Positions 11,901 to 23,900 of a stretch of 64,000 nucleotides of DNA are shown piece by piece. Made by a program: the position numbers and the translations under genes. Under the pieces are notes generated by a model. It worked only from the letters and a program-made list of their open reading frames with translations, was not told where the DNA came from and ran no database searches. The DNA lies in contig OX352763.1 in the NCBI GenBank assembly GCA_947095585.1, forward strand, positions 102,403,908-102,467,907, given 5' to 3'. Position 1 is the stretch's first letter. Each line of letters begins with the position of its first letter. Origin of the DNA: Nephrocerus scutellatus. Its lineage: Eukaryota; Arthropoda; Insecta; Diptera; Pipunculidae.

Positions 11901-14900
11901 ATTATTTTCAATACTCTCAATGAGCGTCTTCACCGACAATCGGGAATCCTGTTTGGATAGGCCAACTTTGGTTGTTCGCCTCGTAGCCATCTCTTGTTGA
12001 ACTGCTACTGTCGACAAAAGAGATGGCTGTGTTGTTTCGGTTGGTGAAACGTCTAAAACCAGAAAATAGTGCAAATTTTTAATGACAATGACTATTGAAA
12101 ATTTGATACACTCACGTGGCTTGGATAGTTTCTCGATTTCCTGCTCCAGCAGTCGTATCTTTTCTTTTTGCGTTTTATTGTCGAGAACCATTTGTTCTCG
12201 AGCGGTCAACGCTTCAGTCTTAAAATCATTGGCAACACGTACGGTCATCAGTAGATCCGATTGGAATTGTTGCCATTCCTCAGCCTGGAAATTAAAAATA
12301 TTAGATATAACTATTAGGCAGATAGACAGAGAAAATTTACCTCTTGTTTTCGCAATTTAATTTCCTTCTGCAGCTGCTCCTCTTTGTCATTTAATTTGCG
12401 CTCAGCATCGCCCAAATGTTTTTGCGTCTCAGTGAGGAGACTCTGCAGTTGAGCTTTGTCCTCCAAATGGCATTTGCATTGCACCTGAAAAAAGTTGCAA
12501 AAATATCAGAAATTAGTTTCATTGTATGTATGGTGGTGTAATTGTGACGGTTCAAGAGGTAATTGCATACAAAACTCTCCTCTGACATCTCTTTATTACA
12601 TATTTGTAATTAGTTTTATTGTATGTAGGATGTAATTGTGAACGGTCAGGAGGCACTTGTATTCAAAACTCTCCTCATCGCTTCTATAACTTACTTGTAG
12701 CTCGGCAGTGCTATCCTGTAACTGCTGATAGTCCGCACTTAACTTCTCCTTCTCCTGTTGCAGTGTCTCATAGCGATACTCCAAATGCGACAGGGCACAC
12801 TTGGCATTATTCTTCGCTACTTTACACTCCTCGGTAATGCCTGAGAGTTGATCCTTAAGCTTTCTTATTTCCGCTTGACCGCGAGAGATTTGATCTTGCA
12901 ATGATGCAACACGTGACTCGAGAAGATCCTTCTCCTTGCGTGATGCATCCAGTAAATCCGAAAGATCAGTCTTCTCGCCACGCGATCGATCCTGTTCAAG
13001 TTCTTCGATCTTTGCTCGTGCATTATCCAGCAACGTAGTTAAACGACTAATTTCTATGCTCTTCTGTGATGCATCTTCTTTGGCTTGTTGTAGTTCGGAC
13101 TCGATTTGTTTGCGCTCAGCATTTGCGGCATCAACTGTCGAGTCGAGCAGACAAATACGCTCACGGAACCGACTGTTATCATTACTTGCACATTCTACCG
13201 ACTGTCGCAACTCATTCAATTCCGAATTGAGTTCCTCCTGTTTGACGAGAATCGTTTCACGTTCATCCTGTGAAAGTTTTATCAAATCGAGCAATTTCTT
13301 TTCACGTTCACATGCGCCCACTTCGACTTGTGTTGACTCGCGCAACAGTAGCTCCTGAAGGGTTGTGAGTTGCGTTCGGGATTCGTTCAATTTTTCCGTT
13401 TGCCGGCAGAGCGATTGAAAGAGGACTTCCTTCTCTTCGGACAGTCGCTCATTTTCCGATTGTGTTTCGGTTAATTGTGTCTGCAGATCGGCAAGTTCCT
13501 GTAGCGTTGCTTGCAATTCCTCATTGGTTGAGTAGTGAGTTTCCTCCATCTGTGTGTGACAAAATGTTTTTTTTTGTTATGAATTTAGAAATTTTGAAAA
13601 TATTTTTATACAAAACTCACTTGAATTATTTTATCCTGCAAACAGGCTACTGATATCTCACTCGATGATGAATTTTTATCCCAGTCCGGTGTGACACACG
13701 GTGTTCCGTCATGTTCGGTCGCCTATAGAAATAAAAAAACATCAATTTTTTCCAGACCAAACCAAACCAAACAGAGGAGGATTGTGAAAATTGACTCTTA
13801 CATTTGGTAACGCAATCGATGCTGGTGCCGAACTGTGCAGACGTTGTGAATCTTGAATTATCTGATGTTTTTCCGTATCGGAAAGAGGCGAATTGACAAC
13901 ATCTCGCAGGCGATTACGTAAAGATTCGTTTTCATATTTTAACTTTGAAATTTCCATATTACTTTTCTCCTGAAGGCTCTGTGACGAGGTGGCGTTTAAA
14001 GAAAAGAAGAAGAAAAATGAGTAAAATGAGGAACTACCATAGTAATTAGCGCAAACAAAAATTGTCAAGCGAAATGAGCCGGGGAAAGAAATAAATTAAA
14101 TAAAAGAACAATAACCAACCCAGCCAGAGGGATCTCACTCACTCGGGCGCTCACTCCAACTAGCTAGACGGTGTGGTTGTTGTTGTCGTCGTCTGGTTAG
14201 TGTAATTTCTGTCTGTCTGCCTGTCTAACCAATGCAACCAATAGCAAGCAGTTTTCTATCGAATTCGAATAAGCAACAAATTTTGAATTGTGGTTTAGTG
14301 CGGTTTTACGATTGATTTCATTTCATTTCGAGTATAAGCTATCAGTTTTAGTTCATTCAACAACAAACTACAAACGGTGATGATGATGATGATGATGATG
14401 ATGATGTGGAAGAGACCCTGAAGAACGACAGCGTATGTGTCTGATCTGAATCTGTACCGCCGGCCAATGCTTCGATATTCCACTCCGCTGAAGCAGAAGA
14501 CCCTGAATGTATATAACACACACGATTGAGCGAACAACAAAGTATACTGATGATGATGGTTCGATGACACAAAAATGTGACTGTTAATGCCAAACTGCCA
14601 TTCAAGGGGGCGGCTTCGCATAAAATTGATAGTCTGACTAAAGGAATTTTATCAAGATAATTCACATTTGTTGAGACATCAGCAAAGCCAGGAACGGGAC
14701 CCCGGTTGATGACACTGACTCATTTCGAACGGGAAGTCATTTTGGGAGAACTTCCTTGAAAACAATTATTTTGCGGACACAATGTTTCCGAATCACTAGG
14801 AGATCTATCATTTAAACGAATCTGGCAAATTCTATGGAAAAAACACACCAGGTGATGTTAGAGATCTGCACAGTCTTACGTGGTGGTAGATGGCATATTC

Positions 14901-17900
14901 ACGAATCGTTTCTCCTAATGTTTTTAGCTAAAGGTCGCGATATATGTGGGATTTTCTGACATACCATGGAGCTTTTAATACGCACTAAGACTTTATTATG
15001 GAAGCGCTAAATTATTTCTCTTATTTTTAGTACCAGAATCATAGAGATTAATGAAAAGTCTTAAACGCTAAACGACAAAACAAATCTTCTGCCAATGAGC
15101 CAATCCAGTTTTCTCGGCTTAATGCTAAGTTCTTCTCTTTTCTCGTTTATAATCGTGGATGCTAATCCAGGTTCATTCCTAAGTACTGTGCTGTATTGGA
15201 ATAAGGTAGTTGTATCTGTTGAATTCCGGTCAGCGGTCAGCCATTAACAGAATAGGGCGAATAACACAGAATGCTTCAGAATGCAGGTGGCTGTAACTAT
15301 CTCTGACTGGTGGAATTGCGCCGGTAATTTTCCCCCAAATACAGGAAAAGCTAAATGATCGGCTAGGTTGGCGCGAGGTCAATAACGTTATTACGGAAAC
15401 TGAAATCAGCCTAGAATATACTGATGAACGACGACGGCCACGGCAACGAAAACGGCTAAACAATTTAAGAATTTTCTCACTGTATAGAGCACAGCAGCTA
15501 GCCGATACCCTGTCCAAATATAATGCTGACATAACATAATTCAGGAGATGCGGTGGACGCGGAATAGTGTCCTACAAAAATAAGAGTATGACATATATTA
15601 CAAGCGTCGTCCAAGACATCATGTGCTCGGGGTGGGGTTTCTAATCAGCTAAAGAATGAAACCCACCGTTATCGGCTTTAAAGAAGTAAATGAACGGCTA
15701 TGCACCATTCGTATGCGATTCATATTTAAAAACTTAAGCCTCATAAACGTTCACGCACCTACAGAGGATTCCCCAGATGATGAAAAAGAAGAACTCATTG
15801 AATCAGTCGAACGGGAACTCCATGCCTGTCCTCAGTATGACGTAAAAATCATTTTGGGGGATATATCAAGATCGGTAGGGAGCCAGTATTCAGGCAGTAC
15901 ATTGGCACCCATAGCTTACACTAAACACTAATAAAAATAATTTGGTCGTTGCGAGTACAATGTTTGCGAAAAAAATATCCACAAAGCCACCTGTGTATCT
16001 CCTGATGGAGCCACTCGCCACGTGTTCATAGCCCGCCACCACAACCAGAACCTGATGACGGTATGAACGTACCGAGTTGCCAACGTCGACTCGGACTCGC
16101 CATAATTGGAGGAATAGTAAGTCCATGTGGCTTTATAAAGTTCTTCTCTGGCTATGCTATCATAAGCGGCTTTATAAGATGCCGATCGTAGAAGAGAAAT
16201 GGACACGCCTTAAGAATACTGTCATTAGTACGGCTGACTCCATCTTAGGCAGTAGTCTTAGAGATCGGAACGACTGGTTCGATGGCGAATGAAAGCAAGC
16301 GACTGAACGTAAGAATGTTTCGTACCGAGCAATGCAACAATCTCATAGAACGCGTGCACGCGATGATATGAAAAAACAGTTCACGTGCGAAAAAAAGCAG
16401 CCTGGGAGAAGAATCTCTGTGGAATAGAAGAGTACAGAGAGCAAGGACCACATCAGACGCGGAAGTTCTACCAAAGACTCCGCGGTATGACGCAATATAC
16501 ACCGCGCTGCACATACTGCAAAGACAAAGAGGGTAATCTGATTGCCGATCTCAAAGGGATCTTAGAGCGATGGGAAGAGCACTTTCATGAGTTGCTCAAT
16601 GGCCAGCTAACTGAGGAATTGGAGGATCCACAAATGACCGAGCATCAGACCACAATACACCAAGCAATTTATGAAATAACTAGTGAGTACCCGTCAAAAA
16701 TTATGGAATCTTTTGTTGTACCATTATTTTTCAATGGAGCACCAAATGAACATATGGTGTGAATATGAACCAAATCCATCCATAAACACACATTTTCGTA
16801 AATATCTCAACTCTAGCGCCAACTAATGGTCCAAAACAACATAAATTTATCGGAGCACCAAACAAACATATGGTGTGAATATGAATCAAATCAAACCACA
16901 AACAAAATCTCAAACCTATTGTTCTGTTGACGATCTTTACCTCAATGTCTTGATAGGCATTGGGGTCCTTTCGGTGCGTAGAACCAATCGTCGACAACCT
17001 CCTTACCTTGCAGTAAAGTGAGCAGTCCTAATAGGGTTCAAATAGCCCTAGGCGGAACCGCATGGGGTAGTCCTTGTGACGACGTATAAAGCTATTGGAC
17101 GCTCAATTATTAACTACGCCGCCCCCATCTGGACGTTATTTTAAAGTGACACTCAATATAATAATATCCAACCAAATAAAATACAGCCCTTCTCATCGCA
17201 ACTGGGTGCCACTCCATAACCAACCCCGATCATCTTCATGACGAAACGTCCATGCTCCCCGGGACGAAAGAAAAGAAAACAAAGCTCTTGTTGTCTGTGA
17301 GACATAAACACGGACGAGAAAACGGAAAAAAAATTCTATACTAAATACAAGTCCTACGACTTGCACCGTAGCTCATCACATACATCATCATCACATCACA
17401 TTATATATAAGCGAATTTTAATGTGCATAACCACTAACTGTGAAGTTGCTGCATATTGCATATGACTGCCCAAACACAGTAATGCGGCTTTTGGTTTCAA
17501 CTCACATACACACATCATCATCAATCACATCACATACAACAGAATAAATAATTTATAAGCGGATTTAAATGTTCATAACAATTTATTGTGAGGTGGGTAC
17601 ATATTAAATATATCATATCACTGCACAAACATAGTAATGCAGTTGCGTCGATAGTAGTAGGAGAAGTAAGAGCGTTGTGGCCAATATTACGATTAAATTA
17701 AAAGGCACGAATCCCTTGAGAAATGGCTTGGTTCCAAAAAGCCCAGACCCTATTGGTCAGATCCCAGAATTTCCATAGGAACAAGTCTTATAGTCACATA
17801 TTAGTCCTACATTCCGAGTTTCATACGAATCCCTTGAGAAATGGCTTGGTTCCAAAAATTCCAGACCCTATTGGTCAGATCCCAGAATTTCCATAGGAAC

Positions 17901-20900
17901 AAGTGTTATAGTCGCATCTTAGTCCTACATTCCGAAGTTCATGCGAATCGCTTGAGAAATTGATTTGCTCCAGAAATTCCAGACCATAATAATCATATTC
18001 CAGAATTTCCATAGGAACAAGTCTTATAGTCACATATTAGTCCTACATTCCGAGTTTCATACGAATCCCTTAAGAAATGGCTTGGTTCCAAAAATCCCAG
18101 ACCCTATTGGCCAGATCCCAGAATTTCCATAGGAACAAGTGTTATAGTCGCATCTTAGTCCTACATTCCGAAGTTCATGCGAATCGCTTGAGAAATTGAT
18201 TTGCTCCAGAAATTCCAGACCATAATAATCATATTCCAGAATTTCCATAGGAACAAGTCTTATAGTCACATATTAGTCCTACATTCCGAGTTTCATACGA
18301 ATCCCTTAAGAAATGGCTTGGTTCCAAAAATCCCAGACCCTATTGGCCAGATCCCAGAATTTCCATAGGAACAAGTCTTATAGTCGCATCTTAGTCCTAC
18401 ATTCCGAAGTTCATGCGAATCGCTTGAGAAATTGATTTGCTCCAGAAATTCCAGACCATAATAATCATATTCCAGAATTTCCATAGGAACAAGTCTTATA
18501 GTCACATATTAGTCCTACATTCCGAGTTTCATACGAATCCCTTAAGAAATGGCTTGGTTCCAAAAATCCCAGACCCTATTGGCCAGATCCCAGAATTTCC
18601 ATAGGAACAAGTCTTATAGTCACATATTATTCCTACATTCCGAGTTTCAAAGTTTCAAAGAGTCCAAAGTACTAACATTTAACATGGGACACTTAACATT
18701 TGACTTTTTGAACATGCACCCCTTGTAGTGAGACGTTGTCACGTCAAAACATTAACTTATCGGAGCACCAACCGAACATATGGTGTGAATATGAATCAAA
18801 TCCAACCATAAACTTATATTTTTGTAAATATCTCGACTACAGCACCACCTAACGGGTCCAAAAAAACTTAAACTTTTCGGAGCACCAAGCGATCATATGG
18901 TGTGAATATGGCTTCGATACATATATGTAGTGGTTTAGGCGGGATGAGGCGACATAAGAACGTTATATCCATACAGACAAACAAACAGACAAAGGCAATT
19001 ATGTTATTAGGCGATAGTAGCAGTAGTAGATAGCAAGTATGGGAGGAAGAAGCGATGCCAGAAGGCTGACGAAGAGTCATCCTGTGCCCCATACATAAGA
19101 AAAGAGGAAATCACAACGTGCGGAAATTATCGTGGAATTGGATTAGAAGTCACAGATAAGAGATCATTAATAAAAATGAGAAAGACTGTCGGGGACAAAA
19201 CAGAGCCCTGGAGATTGCCAGCATTTATGTTATGTACTTTAACTTGAAACCGTCCAATACAACTTCAAGACATGATAGCTTTATACGCCAAAGTCATCAT
19301 TGGTACATACCAGTGTGGCTTCAGGCTTCAGGTACGAAGGTGCCAACGTCGACTCGGACCATCTGGACCATCGAAACGACTGGTTCGATGACGAATGTAA
19401 GCTAGCGAATGAACGTAATGCTGCGTACCGAGCAATGCAACAATCTCATAGAACGCGGGCACGCGAAGATCAATATAGAGAGCTCAGAAGATACGAAAAA
19501 ACAAAGAATCTGCGTTATGACGCAATTAAAACCGCGTTGCACATACTGCAAAGACAGAAATGGTAATCTGATCGCCCATTTCAAGGGCATCTTAGAGCGA
19601 TGGAAAGAGCACTTTCATGAGTTGCTTAATGGCCAGTTAACTGACCGAAGACCACAATACGCTGCCGCTACCAAGCATAGACGAAGTTTGCAGAGCGATT
19701 AATCGGTTCAAAAATAATAAGGCCCTGGAATTAGATTTGATCCCAGCGGAGCTGATTAAAACAGGAGGCCGCTCAATACGACAAGCAATTCATGAACTAA
19801 TAGTGCAAGTATGGGAGGAAGAACACTGGCGAAGAGGCATCCTGTGCCCCATACATAAGAAAGGAAATATTACAACCTGCAGCAATTATCGTGGTATAAC
19901 GTTGTTGAGTACCGCGTATAAGATTTTCTTTTCTATCCTCCAAGACAGGATAGCCACATACGCTAAAGTCATCATTGGTTCATACCAGTGTGGCTTCATC
20001 CCAGGAAAATCAACAACTGATCAGATTAACACCCTTAGGCAGGTGATGGAAAAATGTCTAGAGTTTCAAGATAGCATAGCCACAGTATAATTTTATAAAG
20101 CCATGAGGGAATTCGGCATCCCAAATAAACTGACACGACTATGTCATGTATGTAGGTTGACCATGGCCAATGTTATAAGCCAAGTAAAAATATCCGGATA
20201 ACTATCAAGCCCATTCAACATCTATAACGGGCTCTGAAAAGGGGATGGGCTAGACTGCGTTCTCTTCAATCTGGCGTTGAATAAAGTGATTTGAGACTCT
20301 GACATAACGGCGAGAGGAACAATCCTCTATAAGTCCATTCAGATACTGGCTTACGTAGACGACATCGACAACGTAGCTAGAAAGCTGTACAGAAAGCTTT
20401 CATCGAGATCGTGCGGGCTGCACATAAATGAAAGCAAAACAAAGTACATGGTGGCCACGTATGCGAGTAGAAGATCCAGAATTTGTTCCTCAATTCAAAT
20501 AGTGGAGCGCGAATTTGAATTTGAAGAAGTGCAAACCAAACTGGATGACATCGGCTCGAAAGCGGAACCGGTGGATGGTTTTTTTCTGCGGAAGGCCAGG
20601 ACCGGACACCGGACCGGACCTCGCGGTGAGAACAGCAACCAATAATCGCACAACGCAACCCTTTACATTGAGGGGACTTTGTCGTACACAACCAGACAAC
20701 ATCGTCGTTATTAAATACTTTTTTTTTCTGCGAATACGATAACGCTTCATAATCTTAAATATGACAAGTACACAGAAAAACTATATTGAAATACTATAAT
20801 AAATATATATATTTGACTCCGTTTGTCAATTCTTGTACGCGACAACATTTTGGTGCATCGATTTGTTTTAAATCAACATAGTCTTGATCGTCTGCCTGCT

Positions 20901-23900
20901 TTACAGGCCACACAGGTCAAATCGACATTGGTCAAAATACTAATAAAGCATCCTGCTAACATTCCCAAAGCGTATGGTGCGCAACAGTATCCAATTAATA
21001 ATGATTGGAATATGTTTAACCTTTTTACAAGTAAAATTAACATGCTATGTTATGCTGTTTATCTTAAAAATTAAATCCCGATTTTTTGGTTCAGTTTAAC
21101 ACAGGAACCACAGCATTCTGTAGGATTCTATTTCGTTTTTTCCAACTGATATAAAACACCAAACGTAAAAGGTTGGCAAGTCATTTATTAATAGTAAAAG
21201 AATTTTTAATGAGGACATAACATAAACTTTTGCAGAGACCAATCGGAGAAGCTTCGGCGCTTCAAATAATCAAGAGGCTTCATTTCTTGAGTTAACTTGA
21301 TCTTGTAAAGGTGTAGGTCAAGATCTTTACGCAAAATTCGCCGCAATGTGGACTCAGAGATTTCCAACTCCTGAGACCGGCGTGAAACGACTGATTTGGC
21401 TCATTTTGAACTGAAGCCCTTATGGCTGCGATATTTGCGGCACTTCGACCGGTGTTTTATCTCACTGGCACAAAGACATTCAATAGATGACTCGAATTTA
21501 TCCGCTATATCACGCACAGCAGCCTGTTCTCATCGACTCAGAATTTAGAAATGGCTGCGATATTTGCGGCACTTCGACCGGTGTTTTATCTCACTGGCAC
21601 AAAGACATTCAATAGATGACTCGAATTTATCCGCTATATCACGCACAGCAGCCTGTTCTCATCGACTCAGAATTTAGATAGTTATTTTTAATAGTTTCCA
21701 AACGTTGCTCTTTACGAGTACTACGGTTGAATTCAAGGAGAGGTGGCATTCAACTCTTGAGCACCGCTGGTGGAAGAAGCGATAAAACAGTGACAAGCAG
21801 GAAAAGTTCCTGTTGTGTTCAAGCGAATCTATTGATTTCTCAACGTTTTCGTCACCGATAAGTTTTATCGCACGGTTTTGTATTCCATCTAGCTGATGCA
21901 AGGTGGTCTTAGGTGCACCAGACCAGATATGCAAATTGTGCTCAAGCTTAGGGCGAATAAAAGCCTTGTAGATAGTAGCCAGAGGGAGTGATATATTTCT
22001 TGCACCGGGTTAGAAAACCTAAACATTTCGCAGCATTTTTGGTTACGGTAAATATGTGGTCATTCCAACGAAGATGATACGCCTATCGGCTTAATAGTTG
22101 TCCGTGTTTTTCGTTTGTTAGGCGTGGTACTACAGACGAATCCGGTACAATTCACCGACAAGTTGTTGGCCTTCAAGAAAGAAATCAACTAGGACATCTG
22201 AAGACCGACTTGTTCAGTCGAGGTTCCAAGATTTTGGAAGGCTCACTTACGTTATTATTTGTAATATTTTCTTGGTCAGGGTTATTTTTAATTTTTACTC
22301 GACCATGATTAAAGCATTTCGTGATCGTTTTCCCGTATTGCTTTTTTCAATGAATCAGGTAGACAGGGAGAATAAAAAAAATAAATAAAACCGGCTATAT
22401 ATTGTAGATTACATTTCTTCGATTTTTAATTTTAATAAAGGGCTTAGCCCACCTTATAGCCGTTGCGCAAGTCATTTGGGGAGTTCGTCCTTGGCAATAA
22501 GTTAATACATAAAATGTAAAATGTAAGTTAATAGATTAAATGTAAGAAACCCATAATTGATAGCTTTACAACAACCACGCAGAACACGCAGTCACAACAA
22601 TCTCTTGAATGTGAAATAAGGTAAGGTTTTTTGCTTTTTATTTTCTTTTGTTGAACATTTATTAGACCTATATATACGTACTTATGCACGTTCTTGTTAA
22701 CGAGAAGATGAACTATTTGCTTTCTTGATAAAAAAAAAACTTTCTTTGAAAACGATAGCTCTTCAGGTATGTGCAAGTTACACATCTATTAAGTGAAAAT
22801 TAAACATGAATTCATTAAATAAATAACACAATCAAAATAATTAAAAAATATTGCACTCTGTTGTTCTAAAGCCTACTGTGCCAGAAAACAAAGTTCAAAG
22901 TTTAAACAAAAAATGAATATATCCGATGAAAAAATCAGGGGCCTATTTAATAAAACTGTTATAATTGTAGAATACTATAGAACTACAATCGCAAATAAAG
23001 TACGAAGTTGTAATATTGTGTTCCATAAACATTTTTCCGAACTTGTAGCACGGCAGATTCAAATTATAAGTGTAACGATCAAAATGCTACAAGTAAACAA
23101 GACAGTAACTACAAGTTAAAAATTATTTGCGAAGAACTACAAGTCTGCAGCTATACTTCACAGTTAAGCGATCTAAGCATTCCTCGTACTTCTTCTTTCT
23201 TTCTTTGTTACATCGTCAGTTTCATTTAGAGTATGTGAAGTTACATTAAAAAGCGTTACACAAGGCTTTATTATAGTTCAGGCGTATATGGGATTAACTC
23301 TTAAGTTTTGTAGACATGGACATTTTTCTTTCAATACATGAATTGTTGATTTATGTGAACGGTTAAATCTTGAACTGCGTCATAATTTAAATTGCTATTT
23401 TGTGGTGTTATAAGCCAATCTATGCGACCATATCTGAAATATCCAAACAAAATCGATCGTGGATGCGGCCTCCAACCAGTCCACAACACACTGTTTTTCA
23501 ATGCCCTTGCATCATGAACTTTTCCTGGCCACCTGGCACTGACATAGTAAAGCTCAAGTCCGGGCCACATACAAGCATACAATTAATTGAGTGGTTTCCA
23601 TGTCAGTCAACGAAGCTTTGGAGCCTCTATTATTCTCAGCGTTCCATCAATGAATCCTGCAACATTTGGCATACCAGCAATATAATAAAAGTTTTAAATC
23701 ACTTCCGAAGTATTTGTTGGCCACTTTACCTGATTAGCGAATACACTTTGTTTGATAGCATTAACAGACCCTTTTATTACACGACAAACCGTTGACTTTG
23801 AAACACCATGCATATCAGGCTACTCGATGATATTAAGAATCGTTACCTAGCCAATGCAAAGCTAGTAAAAGTTGCTGTTTGACTGACAGAGAATGATTAC

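Noticed and set aside
12936..13358. 140-codon + strand frame rich in Ser
   Set aside because: Antisense shadow of cytospin exon 5; the minus strand has conserved coiled-coil blocks and correct splice sites.
14295..14665. Two minus-strand frames with Ile and Ser runs
   Set aside because: Produced by reading a (GAT)n microsatellite in two phases; no other coding evidence.
18057..18505. Two nearly identical 70-codon minus-strand ORFs
   Set aside because: They are translations of successive 236-bp dimers of the tandem array and have no independent support.
17706..18650. CRISPR-like regular repeats
   Set aside because: Units are 118 bp with no unique spacers, and the genome is clearly eukaryotic; it is a tandem satellite-type array.
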